Positions 1 to 8,309 of a stretch of DNA of 44,989 bases are shown here, one piece after another. Position numbers and translations under genes: made by a program. The stretch comes from Bacteroidales bacterium (GTDB taxonomy: Bacteria > Bacteroidota > Bacteroidia > Bacteroidales > Tenuifilaceae): positions 1 through 44,989 of the forward strand of contig JAFTDN010000188.1 in assembly GCA_017454165.1 (NCBI GenBank), read 5' to 3'. The notes under the pieces were generated by a model that saw nothing but the letters and a program-made list of their open reading frames with translations, did not search any database and was not told the DNA's origin. Numbering within the stretch: the first letter of the stretch is position 1; every line of letters begins with the position of its first letter.

Positions 1-140
1 AAAGTACAACTTTAGTCGAAGGTGATAGTCAAGGACTATTGACCCGATGATAGAAAGCGGATGAAATCCCCGTTTTCGCCTTGGGGGTAGAGGGGGCTAT
101 CTTTGCCTCCATTCCACAAAATTAGGCATATATCGTCTAA

Positions 141-544
141 CTGAGGCGCCAAGACACACAATTTTGTTGTGCAGGATGTAACCTATGTGAGTGAGGGTAC
201 GTAACACTATATAATGGAAGGACATTCAAATGTATGAGGTGCCCGTTTATTGAGGAGAATTCGGATGGAGAAATAGATCATAGCGGCAATATTATTTGGC
301 GTGATGAAAGAATTGTCAAACGTACTGCTAAGGCTACGTTTGAACAAGAAAATGTTTAAAATGCAAGATGCTGCCGCAGTGCGCTGGGCCCTGTAGCACC
401 AAGTGTATTGAAAACAATTGGCAAGACATTGGAGCCCAATGTGCTCTCGATAGCATGGAGGTGTCACTGGACGAATACATAGTGTTTCTATTTGCCAATA
501 GATACCAGCTCCATAAAAATAAAAATTATGTACAGAAAGAATAA
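141..544 (+). pseudogene. Radical SAM/SPASM maturase-like protein, C-terminal remnant (broken)
   Basis: No intact ORF covers this stretch, but two frames joined together spell a SPASM domain. The first frame (from about 141) shows a Cys cluster at 165-188, then a G-x4-C unit (GRTFKC, 216-233), then text such as DGEIDHSGNIIW. It ends in TAA at 357. A second frame (from 344) continues with CLKCKMLPQCAGPC, an exact C-x2-C-x5-C-x3-C, then further Cys residues, ending at TAA 542-544. This matches the known SPASM pattern (C-x9-15-G-x4-C, C-x2-C-x5-C-x3-C, C), which binds auxiliary 4Fe-4S clusters in peptide-modifying radical SAM enzymes. Damage seen: an in-frame TGA at 192-194 and a -1 shift in the A-run at 349-352. 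More stops occur upstream in the same frame (48, 51, 123, 138), so 1-140 may also be decayed gene. The radical SAM core would lie left of the window. It is either a pseudogene or a low-quality contig end. Confidence 0.72.
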
Positions 545-545
545 A

Positions 546-2882
546 ATGAATAAGCCGCTAGCGGTGCTTTTTCTCCTTTTTATACACACTGTTTCCATTG
601 CACAGACGGTTGGTATAAATGGGGTTGTGACCGACACCTCTGATATGCCGATTCGCAGCGCTGCTGTGGTGTTAGTGCAATACGGAATAGTTGTACAAGG
701 CACAATCACAAAGGCCGATGGCAGCTTTGCGCTTGAAGCAGTTAAGGGGCGATATGCTATAACCGTCAGCTGCATTGGGTATGAAATTTGGAGTGCTGAT
801 ATAGCCTTTAATGCTGATACAGTTCTGAATAAGATAATGCTGTCTGCGGGGATTGACATTGATGAAGTTGCCATAACAGCCAGCAGGCGTGGTGCTTCGC
901 CTACGGCTAGCGGTTTGGTATATGCGGTAAGCGAGCGGGATGTAAAAAATAGTATCAATTCTTATCAGCTATTGTCAAAAGTGCCAGGTCTTCAGGTGAA
1001 TAGGGCCGATCACTCAATTGGCGTTGTGGGTTCGAGCAGCACATTGATAATGGTTAATGGTGTTAGACGTGAGCCTATTGTTGTGCAATCCATTAATCCG
1101 TCTGATATTGTCCGAGTAGAGGTGATTAGCAATCCATCTGTTAAGTATCTGTCGGAGGATATTACTAGCGTGGTAAACATTATAACTATCGATAGGGTGC
1201 GTGGGCTGTCGGGTGAAATTGCACAAATGGTAACCGTGCCTAATCTTAAAACTGATGGGTGGACCGACCTGAGCATTACTGGTAATACCGATAAGATGTC
1301 GATTTACATGGTGGGATATTTTAATTATGGGAATGAAAATCGTATCAAACGTCGCGAAACTACGCACACATTTGCAAGCGGCAATAAATTTACTTTTGAA
1401 AGTGTGAGCGATACTTGCGCCGAAAATGATTTCCCAGGCATTGAAATAAATGCTGGGGCCGATTTTAAATTGGCACCTCGCACTTCGCTTACCATTGATG
1501 CGTATTACAAGCACGATGCGTCTGTTCAGGATAGAATTACCCACCGTCAGATGATACTAAACGATGTGTATGTGCGATATGATAGAATTGATTACAATGA
1601 AAATGTCAAAGAGAGGCAGCATAAATATTCGGCTTATTTTCAGCGTTTGCATGCTGATAGCTGTGGGCAGTTTGATATAGAATTGTCGTATATCGACTAT
1701 TTTTATACTAATAATGCACGCAATCTCATTACATCATCCATAGGTTCGAGTAGCTATATGTTGCAATCGCAGAGCCGTCAGCAGGCGCTGCACTGTCAGG
1801 CTGAATATGGACACGAAGTTTGGGGTGGAAATCTGACCGTAGGCTATCGCTTAAGATATCAGCGAATAGCACAAGGGGTAAATGATGTTATGGATGGAGG
1901 TTCAGAGGATGTAAAATATACAGAGTTTAAGCATTATCCGTATTTGTATTATGCTGGAGCAGTCGGTCGGCATTTTTCCTGCCGGTTGGGTATTGGTACA
2001 GAGTTTACTTCTTTTCAATTTATTCCAATTGGGCATACAAGTACGGGTAATCAGTACGTTAAGCTACTGCCTAGCATGTCCATGCAATATGCCACGCCAA
2101 GCGTTGGCGCGTTGGGTGCATATTATGGCGCATCGTTGCAACGTGTTGAAATTCAGCAGCTAAATCCCACTACCATCTCTTTAGACTCCCTATCATTCCG
2201 TCAGGGTAACCCCAGGCTTGAGCCGTATTTGTATCATAATGTAGGGTTGCGTTATACATTGAGCAAAGGTAGTTTTTATTTTTATTCGCAGCTCAATTAT
2301 CGTTGGGCGCGGAATAGCATAGTTAGTATGGTTGAGGTGCTGCCTCATGGTGTGTCGCGGCATACGTATTCCCCTGCTGCGTTTTATAATTTGCTCAGGC
2401 CCATGATTTATTCAAAATGGTCTGTCAGTGATGTGTGGGAATTGTACGGTAGCCTGGGATACAGCATGTGCAAATACGAAGACAAAACCAATCAAATTAA
2501 CACGAATTTAAGCAGCTTTGATTGGGACGCTGGGGTCACATGCTATCTAGGCGATTTTACCATTGAGGCGAGCGCCTTTCACACGGGTAAATATCTTAGC
2601 GGCGATTATGTTGGCATTTCGCCGTTTGACAGCCGAGTGCAAGTGGACTGGCAATTTGCTAAAGGCTGGGCCGTCGGTGTTGAATTGCGTTATCTTACTC
2701 CGTGGGAAATATCGGGCACCACTCAACGTGCAGATTATTACAACTATAGATGCGTAAGTAGGGCCGACAGATACCTGCGGCCATCATTTATGGTCAGCTA
2801 TTCTTTCGAGAAGGGCTATGGCCGCGAGCAGACCGATAAGCGCATAAAAAGTGCTATTGATAATGAAAAATTGTCGCTTTAG
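546..2882 (+). CDS. Outer membrane beta-barrel protein with carboxypeptidase-regulatory-like and plug domains (TonB-dependent receptor-like)
   Basis: Encodes about 778 residues. The start at 546 (MNKPLAVLFLLF) gives a clean signal peptide ending near SIAQ (residue ~20) and lies one base after the stop of the SPASM remnant. An ATG at 528 and a TTG at 492 are also in frame but would run into that gene. After the signal comes a ~75-residue carboxypeptidase-regulatory-like beta-sandwich (GVVTDTSDMPIRSA), then a plug-like region (~105-215, with VPGLQVNR and the VEVISNPSVKY type of motif), then a long aromatic-rich region alternating like beta strands. This layout fits the Bacteroidetes outer-membrane beta-barrel family related to TonB-dependent receptors. 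I see no clear TonB box and no SusD partner. Substrate unknown. Position next to a peptide maturase remnant raises the idea of peptide export or uptake, but that is inference. The gene is AT-richer than the downstream dcw genes. Confidence 0.85.
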   Translation: MNKPLAVLFLLFIHTVSIAQTVGINGVVTDTSDMPIRSAAVVLVQYGIVVQGTITKADGSFALEAVKGRYAITVSCIGYEIWSADIAFNADTVLNKIMLSAGIDIDEVAITASRRGASPTASGLVYAVSERDVKNSINSYQLLSKVPGLQVNRADHSIGVVGSSSTLIMVNGVRREPIVVQSINPSDIVRVEVISNPSVKYLSEDITSVVNIITIDRVRGLSGEIAQMVTVPNLKTDGWTDLSITGNTDKMSIYMVGYFNYGNENRIKRRETTHTFASGNKFTFESVSDTCAENDFPGIEINAGADFKLAPRTSLTIDAYYKHDASVQDRITHRQMILNDVYVRYDRIDYNENVKERQHKYSAYFQRLHADSCGQFDIELSYIDYFYTNNARNLITSSIGSSSYMLQSQSRQQALHCQAEYGHEVWGGNLTVGYRLRYQRIAQGVNDVMDGGSEDVKYTEFKHYPYLYYAGAVGRHFSCRLGIGTEFTSFQFIPIGHTSTGNQYVKLLPSMSMQYATPSVGALGAYYGASLQRVEIQQLNPTTISLDSLSFRQGNPRLEPYLYHNVGLRYTLSKGSFYFYSQLNYRWARNSIVSMVEVLPHGVSRHTYSPAAFYNLLRPMIYSKWSVSDVWELYGSLGYSMCKYEDKTNQINTNLSSFDWDAGVTCYLGDFTIEASAFHTGKYLSGDYVGISPFDSRVQVDWQFAKGWAVGVELRYLTPWEISGTTQRADYYNYRCVSRADRYLRPSFMVSYSFEKGYGREQTDKRIKSAIDNEKLSL

Positions 2883-3119
2883 CTATCGCTGGGGTTTGTC
2901 AAAAAAACAATGGGCCCGCACTGGAGGCGGAGCCGTTGCCGTTTTAGCGTGTGTGGGGCCGTTGGCTATAGTAGTCCGCTGGGGGACCTCATGCGGTGGG
3001 CTATGTGTCGATCGCACCGATGCCGCACTTGGCTTTGAATGTGCGCAGGTCGAGTATGAGCTTGCGGCCCACGTGGCCCGTGGCCATCTGGCGGGATGAT
3101 AGCCTTTGCAGTGATGGAG
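2883..3119. other. Intergenic region between convergent receptor and SpoIIE-type phosphatase genes
   Basis: No convincing gene or strong terminator is seen in these 237 bases. GC content rises sharply from about 2930 onward. A plus-strand ORF (2851-3099) overlaps the receptor end, and a 28-codon minus-strand ORF (3001-3087) lies just downstream of the phosphatase. Neither resembles a family I know. Confidence 0.5.
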
Positions 3120-5348
3120 CTACATGCGGAAGCCCATCAGCGTGATGTCATCGGTTTGCTTGGTGTTGCCGCGCCAGCGCTCGGCATCGGTTTGCAGCCG
3201 TTCGAGCTGGGCCGGCATAGGTTCGGAGCGCATGTCGCTCAGGGTGCTCACAATCCGCTTGTACGAGAACTTCTGCCCATCGGGGCTGAAGAGGTCTTTT
3301 AGCCCATCGCTCATCATGTAGAATGTGTCGCCAGGCTGCAGCTGCAACGTTTGGTTGGTGAATGGCCTCATGTTGTGGTGGTACGATATGGGCTGCCTGT
3401 CGCCTTTTATGGTGTAGGGCTCTCCCTGACTTGGGACAACGAGCAGGGGGTTGTGGGCCGATGCGAACTGCAGCTCGTGGGTGCTGGTGTTGAGCTTGCA
3501 CACGGTGAGGTCCATGCCGTCGCGCTGCTCGCCGGCAGAGCCAGTTTGGCCGAGGGCAGTGATGATTTTCTGGCGCATGGAGTCGAGCATTTGCGCTGGG
3601 GTGTCAGATGCCTGCAGCAGGCTGATTTCGCGGATGCACGACAGGCCGAGCATGCTCATGCATGCACCGGGCACACCATGGCCCGTGCAGTCGGCCACGG
3701 CCAGCAGGAGCGTGCTGCCATGCCGTGAGTACCAGTAGAAGTCGCCCGACACGATGGCGCAGGGCAGGTACAGCATGAACATGGGCAGGTCATCGGGGAG
3801 ATTGGGCAGCACGGCATCCTGCAGCCGTTTAGCGTAGGTCACGGAGCTTATGATCTCCTTGCGCTGCTTTGCGGCGAAGTCGCGTTGCGCTTCTACCTCT
3901 TCCTTTTGCAGGAGGATGAGCTCTTTTTGCTCGGAGATTTCATCGCGTTGCTTGCGGATCATGTCGAGGTGAGCCTCCACCTCTTCCTTCTGCTCGGCTA
4001 TCAGATCCTTTTGCTCGGCAATCATATCGCGTTGCTTGCTCACTATGCGCATGCGCTGGTAGATGACCACCAGCATTACGAGCAGCAGAATGGAGCCTAT
4101 GACTACGATGAGCAGCGTCATGCTGCGGTTCCTCATTAGCTTTTCGGTGGTCTCCTTGTCCTTTTGCAGCAGCTGGTTGCGCTCCGATATGTATTTGTTC
4201 TCTATCTTATATGCATTATCGGCGGCTTCTTCGCTGCGTATGGAATCGTTTATTTGGACGCTTTTGGCTAAATAATAAAATGCTTGTTTGTAGTCGTTTA
4301 GCATTGTATAGGCTCGTGATAATGTTTTGGCCGCTTCGTGTTTCTCAAACATTGCGCCTATTTCTGTGGCAATTTTGAAAGCTTCTGTCCCGTTTTGCAC
4401 AGCTTGTTCTAGAAGTTTATTTCGGTCGGTTGTTTGTTTTTGAGCTAAACTGGTATAAAAATCAGCCAATTCTACGGTGTTTGCAACATACATCATTTTG
4501 TATCCTGAGCGTGCCGCGAAATCCTTGGCCTTTTGTTTATGTGTCAGGGCTTGGTCAGATAGTGAATCTTTTTCGTACAGATCGGCCATAATTGCTGATG
4601 TAAGGGCCAGTGCTTGGTAATTATTGTGTTTTTCATGTATGGGTATAGCCAGTTGAAGATAGTGCTGAGCGCTATCGTAGCTTTTGAGCCTATTAAATAA
4701 ATCGCCAAGGTTGGTATAGTCGCGCGCTATGTCGGCTTCGTTGTTTCTTTTTCTATCTGTGGCCAAAGCTTTGCGCCGATATAGTATAGCCTTGTCGTAG
4801 TCTTTAATGGCAGATCGTGAGTCGTAGAAAGTGGCGATGTTGTTATACGCCGCCGCTAAGTGCTGTATGTATTTTTTATTTTTTTCGGTCATGGCGATGA
4901 TTTCAAGATAAGAGTTTAGGGCTTTTTCTTGGTAGCCATAGTTCATGTAACCTATAGCCCTATTGGTTATATTTGCGAGGATGTGAACTGTGTCTTTTTT
5001 TTCATATGCTGAGCTCAGCGATAAGTCGTAATATACCATTGCCGAATCGAATTCACCCAATATGTTATAGCACGTGGCTATACATTGGTTTTTAATCATC
5101 CGATGCTTATGTATGGAGTCTTCGGGTTTCAGTTTTTTTGCCTCTACTTCGTTCAGTATTTTCATGTACTCTTTGTAGTAGTGTAGCGCGGTGTCTGAGT
5201 CGGCTAGATAATATTTTGATGCACTGTCATGCATAGCCGTTAGTCTATCGAGTATGTCCATTTGCGCACTTAATTTTGTGCCATGGCAGCAGAGTGTAAC
5301 GGCTAGGCATAGCCATATAATTGGACGGATGGTGCGTGGGGTAAACAT
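3120..5348 (-). CDS. TPR-repeat SpoIIE/PP2C-type serine phosphatase, membrane-anchored
   Basis: Encodes 742 residues, start ATG at 5348. The order is: signal peptide (~1-29, ending KLSAQ), tetratricopeptide repeats (~30-390), one transmembrane helix (~403-425, LLIVVIGSILLLVMLVVIY), a charged coiled coil with recurring EQKD/KQRDEI heptads (~430-505), and a C-terminal SpoIIE phosphatase domain (~515-742). Metal-binding and catalytic signatures are visible: SGDFYW, VADCTGHGVPGA, MMSDGLKD and QTDDITL. Such proteins in Bacteroidetes place a periplasmic sensor on a cytoplasmic PP2C phosphatase that dephosphorylates a Ser/Thr on a regulator such as an anti-sigma antagonist. The partner is not in this window. 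It sits downstream of ftsZ on the same strand, but a 225-bp gap with a strong hairpin separates them. The N-terminal half is clearly AT-richer than the phosphatase half, with the change near position 4200. Confidence 0.88.
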   Translation of the reverse strand: MFTPRTIRPIIWLCLAVTLCCHGTKLSAQMDILDRLTAMHDSASKYYLADSDTALHYYKEYMKILNEVEAKKLKPEDSIHKHRMIKNQCIATCYNILGEFDSAMVYYDLSLSSAYEKKDTVHILANITNRAIGYMNYGYQEKALNSYLEIIAMTEKNKKYIQHLAAAYNNIATFYDSRSAIKDYDKAILYRRKALATDRKRNNEADIARDYTNLGDLFNRLKSYDSAQHYLQLAIPIHEKHNNYQALALTSAIMADLYEKDSLSDQALTHKQKAKDFAARSGYKMMYVANTVELADFYTSLAQKQTTDRNKLLEQAVQNGTEAFKIATEIGAMFEKHEAAKTLSRAYTMLNDYKQAFYYLAKSVQINDSIRSEEAADNAYKIENKYISERNQLLQKDKETTEKLMRNRSMTLLIVVIGSILLLVMLVVIYQRMRIVSKQRDMIAEQKDLIAEQKEEVEAHLDMIRKQRDEISEQKELILLQKEEVEAQRDFAAKQRKEIISSVTYAKRLQDAVLPNLPDDLPMFMLYLPCAIVSGDFYWYSRHGSTLLLAVADCTGHGVPGACMSMLGLSCIREISLLQASDTPAQMLDSMRQKIITALGQTGSAGEQRDGMDLTVCKLNTSTHELQFASAHNPLLVVPSQGEPYTIKGDRQPISYHHNMRPFTNQTLQLQPGDTFYMMSDGLKDLFSPDGQKFSYKRIVSTLSDMRSEPMPAQLERLQTDAERWRGNTKQTDDITLMGFRM

Positions 5349-5512
5349 TTTATTTACAGCTACTCGTGCGTTTGGTATACGGGGATTTTCTGTTTGGGTT
5401 TGGCTGCAATTGGACTAAACTCGACATCCAGTGCCGCACCGAGCTGTGTGCGGGTAGAATGGTCGGAGCGTGGTATGGGGAGCGCAGGGGCCAGCTCGAC
5501 CATCGCCAGCAG

Positions 5513-5538
5513 CAAGGCCCGCCGAATGGCGGGCCTTG
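5513..5538 (-). terminator. Hairpin downstream of ftsZ, probable end of dcw operon
   Basis: A perfect 11-bp stem (CAAGGCCCGCC / GGCGGGCCTTG) with a 4-nt loop lies about 36 bases past the ftsZ stop. It has no T-tract on the minus strand, so it may terminate weakly or only stabilise the 3' end. The rest of 5349-5573 shows no gene. Confidence 0.55.
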
Positions 5539-5573
5539 CGTGGGTGAACGCCTATGGCGTAGGCGGGTGTGGG

Positions 5574-6923
5574 CTAGTCCACGTTGTCGTGGAGGAACCG
5601 GTTGTCGTGGCTCACGACGATGTCGTCGTCGGTAACATCGAGGGTGATGCGCGAGATGTTGGTCGGGGGCGGCGCGGGCTGCTGCCGGGCGATGTTCGGC
5701 AGCAGGGCCTGCTGGGCCTCGGGGCTGAGGTTGCGCCTGAAGGCGGGCACGTTGTCCTTCTCGTGCTGGCTGCTGGCTGGGGCCCTGCTCAGCGTGGGCC
5801 TGGCGTGGGGCTGCTTGGAGATGGTGGGGCCGCATTCGAACTCGATGGAGATTTGCCCATCGGGGGCCACGCTGTGGGTGACCTGCTCGGCGTTGGCCCC
5901 GCCGAGCGTTACCTTGCTCACGCTGTGGGTGCGGGCGTACAGCTCGGGGATGCTGCTCACGTCGAATCCGGTGGCCACCACGGTGATGCGCACCTGGTCG
6001 CCCAGCGAGCTGTCGCAGCCATGGCCCCAGATCAGGTTGGCGGTGCCGCCTGCGGCCACCTGCACGGTTTCAATCACGTCGTCGACCTCGGCCATGGTGG
6101 GCTCCTCATCGCCGTATGATATGTACAGCAGCACGTTGCGGGCGTTGGAGATGTCGTTGCTGTTGAGCAGGGGCGACTCTAGGGCCAGCCTGATGGCCTG
6201 CACGGCCCGCTCCTGCCCGCTGGCTGTGCCCGTGCCCATGAGGGCCACCTGGCTGTCGGCCATCACGGTACGCACGTCGGCCATGTCCACGTTGATGTAG
6301 CCAGGGCGGGTAACAATCTCGGCAATGCTCTTGACGGCCGAGCTCAGCACCTCGTCGGCCTTGGCGAATGCCTCGGAGACACGCAGGTCGCGGTATATCT
6401 CTCTGATTTTCTGGTTGTTTACAACCAGCAGCGAGTCCACGTGCTGCCTCAGGCGCTCAATGCCATCGATGGCCTGGGCTACGCGGTGGGGGCCCTCGGT
6501 CTGGAAGGGTATGGTGACCACTCCCACGGTGAGTATGCCCATATCCTTGGCCGCCTTGGCTATCACGGGGGCGGCCCCGGTGCCCGTGCCGCCGCCCATG
6601 CCCGCCGTGATGAACACCATATCGGTGGAGCCCTCCTGCAGCATGCGTTTGATCTCCTCGATGCTCTCTACGGCGGCCCGTTCGCCTATTGAGGGGTCGT
6701 TGCCGGCCCCGCGCCCCTTGGTCAGCGAGGCGCCTAGGGTGATTTTGGTATCCACCGATTTGCCATTCATCACCTGCACATCGGTGTTGCACAGCACGAA
6801 GCTCACGCCGTTGATGCCCTGCTTGCGCATGTGATCCACGGCGTTGCCCCCACCTCCCCCAACGCCCACCACCTTTATGCTTGAGCCTTGGTTCTCGGGT
6901 ATATCGAACATGTCATCATTCAT
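5574..6923 (-). CDS. ftsZ: Cell division protein FtsZ
   Basis: Encodes 449 residues from ATG 6923 (MNDDMFDIPEN). A longer frame to 6983 overlaps ftsA and is not used. FtsZ is the tubulin-like GTPase that forms the cytokinetic ring at midcell. Visible signatures are the nucleotide-binding start IKVVGVGGGGGNAVDHM (~14-30), the tubulin signature GGGTGTG (~105-113) with surrounding AGMGGG, and the T7-loop region NVDMADVRTVM. A variable Pro/Gln-rich linker (~335-435) leads to the conserved C-terminal tip DNRFLHDNVD, which in other bacteria binds FtsA and similar partners. It is the last gene of the dcw run, 22 bases after ftsA, as is usual. Confidence 0.98.
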   Translation of the reverse strand: MNDDMFDIPENQGSSIKVVGVGGGGGNAVDHMRKQGINGVSFVLCNTDVQVMNGKSVDTKITLGASLTKGRGAGNDPSIGERAAVESIEEIKRMLQEGSTDMVFITAGMGGGTGTGAAPVIAKAAKDMGILTVGVVTIPFQTEGPHRVAQAIDGIERLRQHVDSLLVVNNQKIREIYRDLRVSEAFAKADEVLSSAVKSIAEIVTRPGYINVDMADVRTVMADSQVALMGTGTASGQERAVQAIRLALESPLLNSNDISNARNVLLYISYGDEEPTMAEVDDVIETVQVAAGGTANLIWGHGCDSSLGDQVRITVVATGFDVSSIPELYARTHSVSKVTLGGANAEQVTHSVAPDGQISIEFECGPTISKQPHARPTLSRAPASSQHEKDNVPAFRRNLSPEAQQALLPNIARQQPAPPPTNISRITLDVTDDDIVVSHDNRFLHDNVD

Positions 6924-6945
6924 TGCTTTATCTCTTTTGGGGGGG

Positions 6946-8304
6946 TTACATTGTGTCGTCATCGCCGAAAAAGTTGTCGGCACCGCTGTTGATGGCCTTT
7001 TGGGCCGAGCTGAACATCTCCTTTAGCTTCGAGAGCATGTTCTTCCGCTGGGGCCGGGGCGCAGCCTCCTCTACCACGGCAACCTCCTCTACCATCGGCT
7101 GCTGGGCTGCTGGTGCCTCGGCCTCCCTTTCGAGCACCATGCCGTGCTGCTGGTCGTTGAGGGCCATCTGCACCAGGCCCAGCACGGTGGAGTACTGCGG
7201 CATGCGGTACTCGGCGGGGGTGTTGGGGGCTAGGTGCACCAGCGGCCTGGCTATGCGCACGCCGTAGCCCATGTTGAAGTTGAGGAACTGCGGCAGGTGC
7301 TGTAGCAGGGCGCCGCCGCCCGTGACCACCACGCCTGCCCCCAGCTTGTCGGCATAGCCCGATGCATCTTTTATCTTATTCACATCGCTCAGAATCTCGG
7401 ACATGCGGGCCTCGATGATGCCTGCGAGCTGCTTGTTCGACACCTCTATTGGCTCGCGTCCGTTGATGCCGGGGATGGTGATGATTTGCTCGTTGGTTAT
7501 GGCATCGGGGAATGTGGAGCCGTGCTCCACCTTGAGCTTCTCGGCGATAGCGTGCAGCAGCATGCAGCCCTCACGGATGTCGAGGGTGATGTTGTTGCCG
7601 CCGTAGGGCACCACATCGGTGTAGCGCACCCGGCCCTCGTGGTAGAAGGCCAGGTCGGTGGTGCCGCCGCCGATGTCCATCAGGGCCACGCCGATTTCCT
7701 TCTCCTCCTCGGTGAGCACGGCCTCGCCCGAGGCCAGGGGTTCGAGCACGATGCCGGCCACCTCTAGCCCGCAGCGTTGCAGGCACTGCTCAATTTTTTT
7801 AGCCTCGATGGTGCGTCCCACCACGATGTGGAAGTTGCCCTCGAGCCGTCGGCCCAACATGCCCACGGGCCGGACGCCGGGCTTGTTGTCCACCGAGTAG
7901 TTGAGCGGTAGCACGTGCAGCACCGATTCGCCGGGCTCCACGGGCACCATCTGCATCTCCCGCTTGAGCTGTTCGAGGTGCTCCTCGTGCACCAGGTTGT
8001 CGTCCGACTCCACCACCACGCTGCCGTAGGTGTTGAATACGCGGATGTTCTGCCCGGCTATGCCCACGTACACGGAGCATATTTTTAGCCCCGTTTGGGC
8101 CTCCACCTCGGCCACGGTCTTCTTGATCGCCGCCGAGGTGTCATCGAGATTCTCGATTGCGCCCTTCACGATGCCCTGCGAGGGGGTAGAGCTCAGCCCG
8201 ACGATCTCGAGCTTGCCATCCTTGGTGCGCTGGGCTACCAGCGTTACCACCTTGGTGGTGCCAAGGTCGATCGCTGCTACGTAGTTGCTGTTCTTTGTCG
8301 CCAT
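6946..8304 (-). CDS. ftsA: Cell division protein FtsA
   Basis: Encodes 452 residues from ATG 8304 (MATKNSNYVAAIDLG). A GTG at 8313 is in frame but would overlap ftsQ. FtsA is an actin-like ATPase that ties FtsZ filaments to the membrane. Visible: phosphate-1 loop AAIDLGTTKV (~9-18), the FtsA-specific 1C domain region, the phosphate-2 motif MDIGGGTTDLAF (~200-215), and the adenosine-motif-like VVVTGGGALLQHLP (~325). A Pro/Ala/Glu linker is followed by a C-terminal amphipathic segment (NMLSKLKEMFSSAQ) fitting the membrane-targeting helix. The gene lies 5 bases after ftsQ and 22 before ftsZ. Confidence 0.97.
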   Translation of the reverse strand: MATKNSNYVAAIDLGTTKVVTLVAQRTKDGKLEIVGLSSTPSQGIVKGAIENLDDTSAAIKKTVAEVEAQTGLKICSVYVGIAGQNIRVFNTYGSVVVESDDNLVHEEHLEQLKREMQMVPVEPGESVLHVLPLNYSVDNKPGVRPVGMLGRRLEGNFHIVVGRTIEAKKIEQCLQRCGLEVAGIVLEPLASGEAVLTEEEKEIGVALMDIGGGTTDLAFYHEGRVRYTDVVPYGGNNITLDIREGCMLLHAIAEKLKVEHGSTFPDAITNEQIITIPGINGREPIEVSNKQLAGIIEARMSEILSDVNKIKDASGYADKLGAGVVVTGGGALLQHLPQFLNFNMGYGVRIARPLVHLAPNTPAEYRMPQYSTVLGLVQMALNDQQHGMVLEREAEAPAAQQPMVEEVAVVEEAAPRPQRKNMLSKLKEMFSSAQKAINSGADNFFGDDDTM

Positions 8305-8309
8305 AGTAT

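Noticed and set aside
98..105. TATCTTTG, a perfect TAnnTTTG promoter match on the plus strand
   Set aside because: It lies in the presumed body of the decayed maturase gene and 440 bases from the next start; no -33 element. Probably chance.
192..194. In-frame TGA in the SPASM segment as a possible selenocysteine or recoded codon
   Set aside because: No SECIS-like hairpin directly after it, other stops occur in the same frame upstream, and a frameshift follows; decay is simpler.
207..467. 86-codon minus-strand ORF
   Set aside because: It is antisense to the SPASM segment, whose cysteine pattern on the plus strand is far more convincing.
492..545. Earlier TTG (492) or ATG (528) start of the outer membrane protein
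   Set aside because: Both fall inside the SPASM remnant's reading; ATG 546 gives a normal signal peptide and a 1-base operon junction.
3001..3087. 28-codon minus-strand ORF reading HVGRKLILDLRTFKAKCG
   Set aside because: It looks protein-like but is too short and matches no family I can name.
2851..3099. 82-codon plus-strand ORF after the receptor
   Set aside because: Overlaps the receptor end, has no start signal or known family, and changes composition midway.
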